From positions 73,037,842 to 73,101,841 of the forward strand of contig CM055314.2 of NCBI GenBank assembly GCA_029255685.2: a DNA stretch of 64,000 bases. The letters run 5' to 3'. A program made the translations under genes and the position numbers. This document shows, piece by piece, positions 44,926 to 60,200 of the stretch. This DNA is from Silene conica. Lineage: Eukaryota > Streptophyta > Magnoliopsida > Caryophyllales > Caryophyllaceae. How positions within the stretch are numbered: position 1 is the stretch's first letter; each line of letters starts with the position of its first letter. The notes beneath the pieces are model-generated. The model did not search any database and had not been told where the DNA came from. It saw nothing but the letters and a program-made list of their open reading frames with translations.

Positions 44926-47172
44926 CCAACTCTCAGACTACTCAACTCATGCGATACATCTACTAGACTCGCATCACAGTCCACAATAACCATACTCAAA
45001 TCAACGCGTTTCTGGACTTACATCTCTCAACAAGTCATTCATTCCCAACTGATGATGTATCCTAAATTTTCCTTTAAGTCTTTCATTAGATAACTGCTAA
45101 GATCCATTAAGTAACTTAGGATTAACTACTCCGTCTATTCCACAAGTTCTTGTAAATGTTCTCACACCGTTACTAACAACTCTCGTTCTTCTAATTCAAA
45201 CAACATTAGCTTACCTCATTCACCTTTTTAGACGACATCAGTACCTTAAGCATATTCCTCGAAATCCATCTTTACTTCAAGTTCCTCTAGATCCTCAAAC
45301 GGATACTCGAAATTTAAATTACCATGACTTAGCACGATTCTCATTCCTAAGTTCCATTAGAAATCGTGTATAACACTCTACCTAGCATAACTATCCCATC
45401 GTTCACTCACTCTTCAAATTAGTAACATGAACACTAAGATTCCAAAACATATCTCATATAGCTTCCTGAGTTTTCCTCGAGCAACAACACTCTCCAAACA
45501 ACGGTCCACAGTTAACTTCAAGAAATCCCCAAGTCTGGCTAAGGTGAGTTACCGCACAAGGTGTTTCAGGATAAGCAAGCTACTAGACGAGGTCAAGAGG
45601 TCATGAAGATGACTTTCAAGAGAAGGTCAAGGCTCACAGAAGAGGAGATGGGATACGAATTCCAGGGATACACACAACGTAGGTCTCGAGAGAAACACAC
45701 GGAAGACGGCTCGAGAAACAACAATATGACAAGGTAAGGAACTTTAGGCTATGGACTCCCATAAAATTGAGGCCATGATCAGAAGGAGAAGCAAATGAGA
45801 GGAAAGGAGAGAAGCGGTATGAAAGGGACGAGTAGAGATCTCCCAAGGTGCGGTTCCCTCACTATTCTCACAGGGCTCTCACTCCTTACTTTCCAAATCA
45901 ACTCATTCAATTATCGGTCCTCATGAACAGTTCCTCCAATGATTCATATACCCCAATCTCCCAAACTTTAAACGATGTCGACCTTACAACTACCCATCTC
46001 CAAAAGTTTGAGATGTGACATCTCTGCTAGTTCCTCAATTGCCAACTCAATAACACTTTCGGGTCATCACCCCTATATGCGATATCTACTTTACTTACCT
46101 TACTGTCCACCAGATAACAATTCTTAAACCATCAGATTTCCTGAACTTCCATCTCCAATTAAACTACTCTATCCTATCCACATACCGGTGGTGCATCCTC
46201 AAGTTTCTCTTAAGTCTTTCATTAAATGATCGTTAAGATTCGATAAGCAGCCTAGCGTAAAGTAGTGATTCACTTCTTCTAAGCTTAAGTCAATAACTTT
46301 TCAAGTATTCAACCATTGTAGCCAAAGGTTCGCATTCCTCAACAACGGACCTTTCTCAACTCAATCACTCACCTAAGTCAACTGATACTCACTCACTTTA
46401 CTCATCTAGCCCTTTTCCTTAGCATCTTAAGCCTATTCTTCTAGGTCGCCCTATATCCTCAATTATCTTGTCTAACTCTTAACAGTACTCTACAATCCAC
46501 AAACTTCCACGATCTAAGCATGGTCCTCAAGGCTAGGTTCCACCGAACGCTAAGTATACAACTCAACCTTCAAGCAAGTATTCTATCACTCACTTTTACT
46601 CTCCCAATTGGATAGACAACTAGACCCTTGGATCACCAAAACATGTCTCTCGATACCTCTTAAGTTATTCCTCAAATAACAATATCTCTCATAACACAAC
46701 TTACGGTTATCCTAAGACTAGTTCCTCCAAATCCAATAAAAGGGAAGGTTACCTAGAGGGCACCTTAAGAAAGCAAGCAACATGGTTAAGCTGAAAAGAT
46801 ATGAAGATCTGTTCAAGTGAGATAGACAAATATTCTAAAAGAAGGATGTGCATTCGGAGTTATCAAGGAAGGTGATGCACAAAGAAAGAGGAGTATCTTC
46901 AAGGTTCAGAAGCATTCTCCAACAGTAGCACGAATCTTCTATCTTCGGTAGAAACTCCGGTCTTCATCGCCAAATGGGTAAGTCCACGGTTCGTCGATTG
47001 AAAGGCATAAGAGAAAGATTAACAACAATCAACAAACACGTTAGAACCTAATAAAGCAGTCACAAAACAGGCTACAATATAAGTCCTTAAATCTACCCCA
47101 TCTCTCATTCATTATTTGTTTATTTTGGTCAAGTTAAGGTTGGGGGTCACATGAGTGCGTCGGGAGCAACAA
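44926..47172. other. Internal region 1, part next to the primer site
   Basis: 2.2 kb without recognisable domain on either strand. The minus frame at 45634-45846 has no family. This is where gag would be expected in an autonomous relative. Confidence 0.6.
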
Positions 47173-47185
47173 TGCTCTGATACCA
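47173..47185 (-). promoter_or_regulatory. Primer-binding site, initiator tRNA-Met (unit 1)
   Basis: Minus-strand TGGTATCAGAGCA two bases from LTR-b. Confidence 0.92.
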
Positions 47186-47672
47186 ACTGTAAAACCCCTC
47201 GCGAAAGCGGAAATATAAAACACACAAAGTACTAAAAATGCAGCGGAGTTAAAACTTTTTAACATAACTAACATGCGAGGTGAATTAAAACTGAAACTGA
47301 AAGTAAAATATAAATATACAATCAGCCTGGGATGGCACATCCTTACAGGCACTCAAAACTGAAATATAAACTAAGTCTAGCTAACGTAAACGTGTAAGTC
47401 AACCGATGAATAGGATCATCGCTCGCTAGCTCCATGCAACCCTCTGCCAACCACCTGTCATGTACCTACATACATGTAAACATGTACGCCACAATCAGTG
47501 GGGAGTGACTAGAGTTCTCCTAGCCACCTTTTGTAACGACACGTAACAAGTAAAGCAATACAACATACTCCAACATGTATAAACATGTGAAGCATAAACA
47601 TCTCATCAACTGATATCCAACTCTCATGCGTTTACATATGCACGGCTCTCAACTAACTTCATAAACCGTTAG

Positions 47673-47718
47673 GAAGGAGAGCCGGTTTCCCTACTGGTTA
47701 CCCAGTCGGGGGGTCTTT
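47673..47718. other. Bracketing structured motif, copy 1 (LTR-b)
   Basis: As 37591-37636. The right-hand partner is at 48713-48758. Confidence 0.7.
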
Positions 47719-47863
47719 CAATCCAACTATTTATGAAACCGGACTAAGAGTCACCCAATGCCTTGGATGATCAAACCACAACTCAAAGGAACAATCATTA
47801 ACTCATCATTATCAACATCTATCCGACACGTACCAACCCAAGGCAAGCAGATAAATTCAGTAA

Positions 47864-48616
47864 GTATAAGGTTCAGCGGTCAACTTAAGACATAACCTAT
47901 ACCATAATCATTCAGCAAGTGTAAAGGTTCAGCGGTCAACTTAAGACGTAACCTAAACACCAAAACAATCATTCAGCAAGTGTAAAGGTTCAGCGGTCAA
48001 CTTAAGACATAACCTAAACACCAAGACAATCATTCAGCAAGTGTAAAGGTTCAGCGGTCAACTTAAGACATAACCTAAACACCAAAACAATCATTCAGCA
48101 AGTGTAAAGGTTCAGCGGTCAACTTAAGACATAACCCTAACACCAAATCAATCATTCAGCAAGCAAGGACTCAGAGGCCAACTTAAGGCATAGACCCGCC
48201 AATCAGCAAGATACTAGACTCAGCGGCCAACTTAAGGCATAGACTAGCATCCAAAAGCAAAGGACTCAGAGGCCAACTTAAGGCATGTCCCTTCACCACA
48301 TCACAAGGTACTAGACTCAGAGGCCAACTTAAGGCATGTCCTAGCACCAAACAACCGCACTCTGGGCAAGGTGCCAATACCTTAGCTACCCCGTTGTGCA
48401 GTTGCTCTACTCGTCAGACTCAGAGGCCAACTTAAGGCATGTTCCAACGCGATCACAATCAATCATGTCTGGGCTCAGAGGCCAACTTAAGGCATATCCC
48501 AGACACGACAAACATACACATATAGGGCTCAGAGGCCAGCTTAAGGCATATCCCCATATATGGCAAACAACTCACGTATTAAGTTCAGAGGCCAGCTTAA
48601 GGCATAACTTAATACG
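47864..48616. repeat. Hairpin array (LTR-b)
   Basis: Same 13 units as 37782-38534. The third unit has GTC/GAC where LTR-a has GTC/GAT, a change that turns a wobble pair into a standard pair. Confidence 0.85.
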
Positions 48617-50930
48617 CATCAATACAATATCAATCAAAATCCATGAACTAATCTATAGTTCTACTTTCCTTATCCTCTAATCAACACTTAATTGATCCCG
48701 GGAACTAAGTTGAGGGAGAGCCGGTCTCCCTTCCGGTTGCCCGGCCGGGGGGTCTCTGTCCTCACTCCATTCCCGAACCCAATATAGTGTTGCCCATCCT
48801 CCGGGGACCTCAAACACACATAAACATAAGAGAAATGCCAATTCCGATTAAGTTAAACCTAACCAACTACTATATATTAAACTATCTTAGTCCGATAAGA
48901 AATATATATGGACACTTAAGAATTAACTAATTTTAGACAAGTAACTAATTACTTGCTAAATCTTACTTAGCTCAAATATATATCACTAAGTATTTAATTA
49001 CGTTCTAATTAACCGGTTTAATAACCGTTAAAGGAAAATAAACACGATTTAAATTAAACTTCATATTATATTACTTATATTTTATACGGGAAAATCGACT
49101 AACTAATTAAATTATTTCGACATGCTTCTAATAAGACCGTAACCCATTACTAATTCGTAACGATTTCTAACGTATTATATTTAAACGTAAACAAGCTAGC
49201 AAGCACGTACGTAGATTAATTAAATCAAGCGGGCTAGCAAGCACGTACGTAAAATAATAATATAATAATAAAATAATAAGAAAAATATAAAAGAATGTCA
49301 GGGCATTACGTGTGGAATGAAAATGTAGAAGTAGTTTAGTTGTAGCAATGAAAAGCGCTGAACCCAAATAGCATCAGCAGTTTACATTAAGGTGATAGCA
49401 GTACACGGCATTAGACCAGCAGAAGCGGCGTGATTAACGACAACAACAACACAAATAACGAACATCGATAGCAATGCATTTCAGTAGCAATTGTAACAGA
49501 CTAAAAGAGTAGCAGTAGCAGAAATATGCAGACGCGCAGACACGACGGCAATAGACCAGCAGACACGCAGCAGTACAGATTTGCAGGAAAGACACAGGGC
49601 AGAAACTGTACAGCAACAGCGCGCATTGTAGATAACGAGAGCAGTGGGTATGGGTACAGCAGTCACAACGTAGAGTAAAAGGGGAGAGGGGTCTGGGCAG
49701 TAGGTAGTAGAAGAATACACAGCAAGGATAGACTAGCAGGGTGCATATGGCTTATGGGTGTAAGCAGTAGCAAGCTCATGACAAGCATTAATGGAGCAAT
49801 ACAGCAAATGCATAAATGTGCAGTAACTGGTAGGTATGGACAGTAGTAAGAGCAGTAGTAACACGAATGGGCAGAATCATAGTACGGATGCAAGTATGCC
49901 GGAACAGAAGCAGTTACGCACGTAGTATCAGATTAGTAAATTGCAGTGGTACTGAATGGGTGTTAGCAGCTAACTACGCTGGGAGAAAGCAGAGAAGGAC
50001 ATAACAGTAGAATTATGCAGTACCTCAGAATTTCAGACTTAACAACATTAGAAAGGCAATAACCTTAAGCAACCACAATAGCTCTCAACAACGTGATTTT
50101 ACTAACCCGTCCATACTAAGAACAAACCCATAACAATCCTCAATATGATTACATGTATCCGTCGCAAACATGAAATTTCTGAAAATGAAAGATCAAGTAA
50201 ATGAAACATCATCCAAGCATGAATTCAACAAGTAAGAACATTCCTAACATGTTACTAAGTCCATTAATCATCAACCTCAAACAAAAATCTGAAACAATAA
50301 CAAAACTTGCTATTTTAACAAAAAGGCCGAGTTACTCATTATCGTCACCTCTCAAGCGATTCCGGCTAAAGATCCTCCTCTACCAAGTAGCTATCAACCT
50401 CCGGATCGTCTAGTCCCACACCTACAAACATAAAAACCGAGTTTTAGGACAGAAAACGGATTTCTACCAAATGGACAGATTTTTCGGAGTGAAGGAAATG
50501 AAAAATTAAAGTGATAGATGGCTTAGAAATTCGATGAGGATTCCGAAAATGTTATCATTACCTCGAATCGGTCGACGGATGATGGAGAGAAGCTCAAAAG
50601 AAGGAGAAATAAAAATGGAGGTTTGAGAGAGTTGTGTTTACAGTGAAATGAGTTTCTTGGAGGAAGAAGAATGTCGACATAAGGTTTAAGTAGAGTATAT
50701 GAGTCGTCCTTTCCGTCTCAATTAAAACGGGTTAGGATATTTGAACGGATATTTAAGTTGGGAACTTAACCTTGCCAAGTTTGCATTCGCCTTAAGGACT
50801 TAAGGTTCTTAAGACGGATCCTATGATTTACTTTAAAATAAATTAACATTAAAAATTAAAATATTATTTTATCCCGTAAAAATAATTAAAACCATTAAAA
50901 TATAAATTTACGAAAAAGCGGGCTGTTACA

Positions 50931-52154
50931 ATCACCCAATCTTCAAAAAGTTTCGTCCTCGAAACTCGAAGGTAAAAGAAGGTACGAAAACAACTCTAAC
51001 GTTCAAAATATACCAAGCGGGTTATGACAACCCAAAACTTTATCTTTCGAAAAGGTTTTAAGAAGAAAAGGTCTCAAGGCACAAGTCTTATCAATGGATA
51101 TTGGGATTCTCGTTACGTATTCAAGAGTCCGACATTCCAAATCTGAGACAAGTCCCGAAATTAAATCGGTCAAAATTCAAAATTTAGGTCGATTCGGTGT
51201 TGATAAACACAGCACGGGTTATCAGACGTCTCCAATAACACGTTCTAGTGGCAATCAACGCTGAAGTCGGTCAAAATTGTAAAACGTTACGCTCTTTAAA
51301 CCAAGTTTCCCTTCAAATAAACACTACTCCCAAATCCTTGAAAACAGTGATATTGACACAATGACTAAAAGTCGCTTCCAACGGAAGGGAAAGCAGTTTC
51401 AAATTCACAAAACAATTAAGCTTTTTCCAAAAACAGTGGATTTAAAGTTAACGAATGGGAAAACAAGTTTCAAAACCGACGTTTGAGAACGCGGGAACCA
51501 ACGCAGAGCTTATTTTCAACATGAAGGATTGGAGGTTTCAAGCCTTGCGGCTGTCAGAACACAAAAAGGAGTGTTGAGGGAGCGGAACAAGCGGGTTGGG
51601 GGTTAAAGAAGACGGTAACCTTTGCCAAACATGGGTTCACTAACCTCTCGATCCATAATCAACACATCGTTACAACGATTCCAGCATATCCCAAAAGGCG
51701 ATTTCAGTAACCTCAATGCTTACAATGGTTTCACGGTCCTTCTCACCCCTACCTCATCCACAAAACCAGGTATTCCTCAATAAGAAGGTTTTCAAGACTC
51801 TCACTCAGTTCACAATAAAGGTCTATTCGATTAAGGTTAGGGATCTTTCACTCAAGGTAGAAGCCTAATATACGTGCCTCAAACCAAGGTTCACGCACTT
51901 CCAAATTCATAATCTGAATTCTATCGCCATAATTCTTCCCAATCAGTCAGGCCGTAGCCGAAATCAACTATATCCTTGGGTCTTACGTAGTTCAATACCA
52001 TCAAATTTATTCTATGGGAGCATCTGAAATCCTAAGTCTTCCTCAAAACGATTCAGATCTCAAGGTTCCACAAGTCTGAAGCAGTATCATCCTTCCAGTT
52101 ACATATTCCCGAAATTTAGATAACTCATCTCAGGTAGTTCCCAAATGACGATTC
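50931..52154. other. Internal region 2, part next to LTR-b
   Basis: Matches 40860-42089 with several one-base deletions in homopolymers. Here the pol-end remnant reads through (TTCGAGTTTCGAGGACGAAA on minus). Polypurine tract at 50931-50944. Confidence 0.65.
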
Positions 52155-53169
52155 AACCACTACAAAAAAATGTTGCCCTTGCGACGGAATTTTTGCGACG
52201 GACACAAAATCCGTCGCAAAATTAGTTTTGTGACGGATTTTGCGACGGATATTTTTTTTGCGACATAATTTGCGACGGACCTGAATTTCCCAGACCCGCG
52301 AAGCTAAAGTCAAATGGCGGGAAAGTTTGCGACGGAAATTCCGTCGCAAATATTGACTTTTGCGACGGAACTTCCGTCGCAAACATATTGACCAGGCTTG
52401 ACCAAAAGTTGGTTAAGGTCAAATGTTGACCAGATTTGCGACGGAAATTCCGTCGCAGGAGTCAATATTTGCGACGGAATTTCCGTCGCAAATCTCGTCA
52501 ACCTTTGACCTTGACCATATTTGCGACGGAAATTCCGTCGCAAATTTCCGTCGCAAAGTTACATTATACAGACCCCGCGGGTCATATTTTTCCCCAAATC
52601 AATTACAATTTTTTTGCTTAAACCCTAAAGGCGATTTCTTCGACGAGCGACCACCACCACCACCCTAAGGCAACCACCACACCGCCGACCCCACCGCCGA
52701 CCACCCCACCCCACCGCGCCGCCACCACCGACCACCACAACATCCTTCCTTCCTCCTTCTCTTTCCTTTCTCCTCCTTACTCTCCTTCTCCTTTGTCACC
52801 GCCGCCACCACCTCACCGCCGGAAAATCCTTGCCGCCGCCACTTCCTTCTTCATTCTCCATTTCTCTTTATGTATGTATACTAACTTTCGTTGTTAATAT
52901 ACCGTCTTAAGTTTTTATGTTTAATCCGTCGCAAAATTCCGTCGCAAATTCCGTATTATTGTTTTTTTTATTGTTATTAGGAATAGTTAGTTTAGTTTAA
53001 TTGTTATTTGATTAGTTTAGTTAGTATTGTTAGGTGGTTAGTGATATTAGGTTAGTAGCTAATTCCGTCCCAAATCCGTCGCATATTGTTGTTAAGTTTG
53101 CATTGTTGTTGATTGTTAGTGTTGTTGATTTTTTTAGAATATTCTTGAATAGTACCCGTTCAATAATTA

Positions 53170-53686
<517 letters not shown>

Positions 53687-53796
53687 TTATTAGGTTGAAT
53701 AATGCTTGATTTATAGATAGAGTGTGTGATGATGATGATGATTAGGACTACTATCTATTAGATTCGATAATCTTGAATTTGTTGAAATTATTGTAG

Positions 53797-54288
53797 ATGC
53801 CGTATGGCTTAATGTCAATGAAATTATCTACTTCGAAGAAGTAGGCGGTTTCAACAAGAAAGGGTTGATACTCGGTATGGGAAATGCAGCCCCAGTCATT
53901 TACGAGCGTCGTCGCCACTCAAGTGCTGGGACCCAGTCACAATACACCCCAGGTTTGTATTTTATAGTTTATTAAAAATTAAGACTAACCAATTATTTAA
54001 CCGTTTACTAAATGAATATAATATCATGTTTGACTATTCATTGCAGGTATCCTCGGCAAAGTTCTTCGAGAGAATGCTCAGCTAAGACAACACGATCTCG
54101 AGACATCCCAAAGGCTGAAGGCAATTGAAGAATACTTAAGTCAACAGGGGGCGGAGTTCACTACTCAGAGCTGCAACCCGGGAGGCTTTTCTCAGCCGAG
54201 ACGCGACTTTGACGATGATGGCGGCGACAATGCTAGGGCGGCCAGTCATTTCGCCACCCCACAGCCCACCGACACGACCGTTAGATAG
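53797..54288 (+). pseudogene. CACTA transposase tail relic (copy 2)
   Basis: Exons 53797-53952 and 54047-54288, same splice sites as copy 1. Confidence 0.7.
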
Positions 54289-54991
54289 ATTTCATTAGGT
54301 TGTTTAGTTGATGTACCGCGGACTATGTTTAGTTTTTAGTTGGATTATCATTTGTAAAACTTTCTTATTAGTTATGAAAAGAGATATTAAAAACCCTTGT
54401 CTCCGACAAGTTTTTGTTGCTGGGTTGTTTTTCTGAAATTGCAGGTTTACAGATCATGCAAAAGGGAAAAAATGAATCATTTCAATGGAAATGGGGAGCT
54501 GGAAAAACGGCTGAAACCGGAAAATCACACAGGAATTTGCGACGGAAATGTCTCAATTTGCGACGGAATTCCGTCGCAAACCTTGACTAGAAGTCAAAGT
54601 CAGTCCAGATTTGCGACGGATATTCCGTCGCAAATAGTCCCTTTGCGACGGATTTTCCGTCGCAAATCTGGACTGACTTTGACCAGAGTCAAGGTCAAAC
54701 AAGATTTGCGACGGAAAATCCGTCGCAAAGAGGACCATTTGCGACGGAAATTCCGTCGCAAATCTTGACTGACCTTGACTTCTGGTCAAGGTCAGTCCGT
54801 CGCAAAATGAGGTCAATCCGTCGCAAATAAGTTGCGACGGAAAAATCCGTCGCAAATTAACTTTTTGCGACAAAAATATGGGACAGACGCAGTCCGTCGC
54901 AAATCCGTCGCAAAAACATCATTTGCGACGGATTTCACCCTTTTTGCGACGGAAAATTCCGTCGCAAAGACAGCATTGTTTTGTAGTGAAC

Positions 54992-57238
54992 CCAACTCTC
55001 AGACTACTCAACTCATGCGATACATCTACTAGACTCGCATCACAGTCCACAATAACCATACTCAAATCAACGCGTTTCTGGACTTACATCTCTCAACAAG
55101 TCATTCATTCCCAACTGATGATGTATCCTAAATTTTCCTTTAAGTCTTTCATTAGATAACTGCTAAGATCCATTAAGTAACTTAGGATTAACTACTCCGT
55201 CTATTCCACAAGTTCTTGTAAATGTTCTCACACCGTTACTAACAACTCTCGTTCTTCTAATTCAAACAACATTAGCTTACCTCATTCACCTTTTTAGACG
55301 ACATCAGTACCTTAAGCATATTCCTCGAAATCCATCTTTACTTCAAGTTCCTCTAGATCCTCAAACGGATACTCGAAATTTAAATTACCATGACTTAGCA
55401 CGATTCTCATTCCTAAGTTCCATTAGAAATCGTGTATAACACTCTACCTAGCATAACTATCCCATCGTTCACTCACTCTTCAAATTAGTAACATGAACAC
55501 TAAGATTCCAAAACATATCTCATATAGCTTCCTGAGTTTTCCTCGAGCAACAACACTCTCCAAACAACGGTCCACAGTTAACTTCAAGAAATCCCCAAGT
55601 CTGGCTAAGGTGAGTTACCGCACAAGGTGTTTCAGGATAAGCAAGCTACTAGACGAGGTCAAGAGGTCATGAAGATGACTTTCAAGAGAAGGTCAAGGCT
55701 CACAGAAGAGGAGATGGGATACGAATTCCAGGGATACACACAACGTAGGTCTCGAGAGAAACACACGGAAGACGGCTCGAGAAACAACAATATGACAAGG
55801 TAAGGAACTTTAGGCTATGGACTCCCATAAAATTGAGGCCATGATCAGAAGGAGAAGCAAATGAGAGGAAAGGAGAGAAGCGGTATGAAAGGGACGAGTA
55901 GAGATCTCCCAAGGTGCGGTTCCCTCACTATTCTCACAGGGCTCTCACTCCTTACTTTCCAAATCAACTCATTCAATTATCGGTCCTCATGAACAGTTCC
56001 TCCAATGATTCATATACCCCAATCTCCCAAACTTTAAACGATGTCGACCTTACAACTACCCATCTCCAAAAGTTTGAGATGTGACATCTCTGCTAGTTCC
56101 TCAATTGCCAACTCAATAACACTTTCGGGTCATCACCCCTATATGCGATATCTACTTTACTTACCTTACTGTCCACCAGATAACAATTCTTAAACCATCA
56201 GATTTCCTGAACTTCCATCTCCAATTAAACTACTCTATCCTATCCACATACCGGTGGTGCATCCTCAAGTTTCTCTTAAGTCTTTCATTAAATGATCGTT
56301 AAGATTCGATAAGCAGCCTAGCGTAAAGTAGTGATTCACTTCTTCTAAGCTTAAGTCAATAACTTTTCAAGTATTCAACCATTGTAGCCAAAGGTTCGCA
56401 TTCCTCAACAACGGACCTTTCTCAACTCAATCACTCACCTAAGTCAACTGATACTCACTCACTTTACTCATCTAGCCCTTTTCCTTAGCATCTTAAGCCT
56501 ATTCTTCTAGGTCGCCCTATATCCTCAATTATCTTGTCTAACTCTTAACAGTACTCTACAATCCACAAACTTCCACGATCTAAGCATGGTCCTCAAGGCT
56601 AGGTTCCACCGAACGCTAAGTATACAACTCAACCTTCAAGCAAGTATTCTATCACTCACTTTTACTCTCCCAATTGGATAGACAACTAGACCCTTGGATC
56701 ACCAAAACATGTCTCTCGATACCTCTTAAGTTATTCCTCAAATAACAATATCTCTCATAACACAACTTACGGTTATCCTAAGACTAGTTCCTCCAAATCC
56801 AATAAAAGGGAAGGTTACCTAGAGGGCACCTTAAGAAAGCAAGCAACATGGTTAAGCTGAAAAGATATGAAGATCTGTTCAAGTGAGATAGACAAATATT
56901 CTAAAAGAAGGATGTGCATTCGGAGTTATCAAGGAAGGTGATGCACAAAGAAAGAGGAGTATCTTCAAGGTTCAGAAGCATTCTCCAACAGTAGCACGAA
57001 TCTTCTATCTTCGGTAGAAACTCCGGTCTTCATCGCCAAATGGGTAAGTCCACGGTTCGTCGATTGAAAGGCATAAGAGAAAGATTAACAACAATCAACA
57101 AACACGTTAGAACCTAATAAAGCAGTCACAAAACAGGCTACAATATAAGTCCTTAAATCTACCCCATCTCTCATTCATTATTTGTTTATTTTGGTCAAGT
57201 TAAGGTTGGGGGTCACATGAGTGCGTCGGGAGCAACAA
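54992..57238. other. Internal region 2, part next to the primer site
   Basis: Copy of 44926-47172, no coding domain. Confidence 0.6.
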
Positions 57239-57251
57239 TGCTCTGATACCA
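57239..57251 (-). promoter_or_regulatory. Primer-binding site, initiator tRNA-Met (unit 2)
   Basis: Same as 47173-47185, two bases from LTR-c. Confidence 0.92.
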
Positions 57252-57253
57252 AC

Positions 57254-60200
57254 TGTAAAACCCCTCGCGAAAGCGGAAATATAAAACACACAAAGTACTA
57301 AAAATGCAGCGGAGTTAAAACTTTTTAACATAACTAACATGCGAGGTGAATTAAAACTGAAACTGAAAGTAAAATATAAATATACAATCAGCCTGGGATG
57401 GCACATCCTTACAGGCACTCAAAACTGAAATATAAACTAAGTCTAGCTAACGTAAACGTGTAAGTCAACCGATGAATAGGATCATCGCTCGCTAGCTCCA
57501 TGCAACCCTCTGCCAACCACCTGTCATGTACCTACATACATGTAAACATGTACGCCACAATCAGTGGGGAGTGACTAGAGTTCTCCTAGCCACCTTTTGT
57601 AACGACACGTAACAAGTAAAGCAATACAACATACTCCAACATGTATAAACATGTGAAGCATAAACATCTCATCAACTGATATCCAACTCTCATGCGTTTA
57701 CATATGCACGGCTCTCAACTAACTTCATAAACCGTTAGGAAGGAGAGCCGGTTTCCCTACTGGTTACCCAGTCGGGGGGTCTTTCAATCCAACTATTTAT
57801 GAAACCGAACTAAGAGTCACCCAATGCCTTGGATGATCAAACCACAACTCAAAGGAACAATCATTAACTCATCATTATCAACATCTATCCGACACGTACC
57901 AACCCAAGGCAAGCAGATAAATTCAGTAAGTATAAGGTTCAGCGGTCAACTTAAGACATAACCTATACCATAATCATTCAGCAAGTGTAAAGGTTCAGCG
58001 GTCAACTTAAGACGTAACCTAAACACCAAAACAATCATTCAGCAAGTGTAAAGGTTCAGCGGTCAACTTAAGACATAACCTAAACACCAAGACAATCATT
58101 CAGCAAGTGTAAAGGTTCAGCGGTCAACTTAAGACATAACCTAAACACCAAAACAATCATTCAGCAAGTGTAAAGGTTCAGCGGTCAACTTAAGACATAA
58201 CCCTAACACCAAATCAATCATTCAGCAAGCAAGGACTCAGAGGCCAACTTAAGGCATAGACCCGCCAATCAGCAAGATACTAGACTCAGCGGCCAACTTA
58301 AGGCATAGACTAGCATCCAAAAGCAAAGGACTCAGAGGCCAACTTAAGGCATGTCCCTTCACCACATCACAAGGTACTAGACTCAGAGGCCAACTTAAGG
58401 CATGTCCTAGCACCAAACAACCGCACTCTGGGCAAGGTGCCAATACCTTAGCTACCCCGTTGTGCAGTTGCTCTACTCGTCAGACTCAGAGGCCAACTTA
58501 AGGCATGTTCCAACGCGATCACAATCAATCATGTCTGGGCTCAGAGGCCAACTTAAGGCATATCCCAGACACGACAAACATACACATATAGGGCTCAGAG
58601 GCCAGCTTAAGGCATATCCCCATATATGGCAAACAACTCACGTATTAAGTTCAGAGGCCAGCTTAAGGCATAACTTAATACGCATCAATACAATATCAAT
58701 CAAAATCCATGAACTAATCTATAGTTCTACTTTCCTTATCCTCTAATCAACACTTAATTGATCCCGGGAACTAAGTTGAGGGAGAGCCGGTCTCCCTTCC
58801 GGTTGCCCGGCCGGGGGGTCTCTGTCCTCACTCCATTCCCGAACCCAATATAGTGTTGCCCATCCTCCGGGGACCTCAAACACACATAAACATAAGAGAA
58901 ATGCCAATTCCGATTAAGTTAAACCTAACCAACTACTATATATTAAACTATCTTAGTCCGATAAGAAATATATATGGACACTTAAGAATTAACTAATTTT
59001 AGACAAGTAACTAATTACTTGCTAAATCTTACTTAGCTCAAATATATATCACTAAGTATTTAATTACGTTCTAATTAACCGGTTTAATAACCGTTAAAGG
59101 AAAATAAACACGATTTAAATTAAACTTCATATTATATTACTTATATTTTATACGGGAAAATCGACTAACTAATTAAATTATTTCGACATGCTTCTAATAA
59201 GACCGTAACCCATTACTAATTCGTAACGATTTCTAACGTATTATATTTAAACGTAAACAAGCTAGCAAGCACGTACGTAGATTAATTAAATCAAGCGGGC
59301 TAGCAAGCACGTACGTAAAATAATAATATAATAATAAAATAATAAGAAAAATATAAAAGAATGTCAGGGCATTACGTGTGGAATGAAAATGTAGAAGTAG
59401 TTTAGTTGTAGCAATGAAAAGCGCTGAACCCAAATAGCATCAGCAGTTTACATTAAGGTGATAGCAGTACACGGCATTAGACCAGCAGAAGCGGCGTGAT
59501 TAACGACAACAACAACACAAATAACGAACATCGATAGCAATGCATTTCAGTAGCAATTGTAACAGACTAAAAGAGTAGCAGTAGCAGAAATATGCAGACG
59601 CGCAGACACGACGGCAATAGACCAGCAGACACGCAGCAGTACAGATTTGCAGGAAAGACACAGGGCAGAAACTGTACAGCAACAGCGCGCATTGTAGATA
59701 ACGAGAGCAGTGGGTATGGGTACAGCAGTCACAACGTAGAGTAAAAGGGGAGAGGGGTCTGGGCAGTAGGTAGTAGAAGAATACACAGCAAGGATAGACT
59801 AGCAGGGTGCATATGGCTTATGGGTGTAAGCAGTAGCAAGCTCATGACAAGCATTAATGGAGCAATACAGCAAATGCATAAATGTGCAGTAACTGGTAGG
59901 TATGGACAGTAGTAAGAGCAGTAGTAACACGAATGGGCAGAATCATAGTACGGATGCAAGTATGCCGGAACAGAAGCAGTTACGCACGTAGTATCAGATT
60001 AGTAAATTGCAGTGGTACTGAATGGGTGTTAGCAGCTAACTACGCTGGGAGAAAGCAGAGAAGGACATAACAGTAGAATTATGCAGTACCTCAGAATTTC
60101 AGACTTAACAACATTAGAAAGGCAATAACCTTAAGCAACCACAATAGCTCTCAACAACGTGATTTTACTAACCCGTCCATACTAAGAACAAACCCATAAC

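Larger units (their letters stand above)
47188..50930 (-). repeat. LTR-b (3743 bp), shared by units 1 and 2
   Basis: Same boundaries as LTR-a. Same length as LTR-c, and I saw a single base difference between the two (47742 versus 57808). Against LTR-a there are clustered one-base indels between about 49640 and 50930. Confidence 0.93.
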
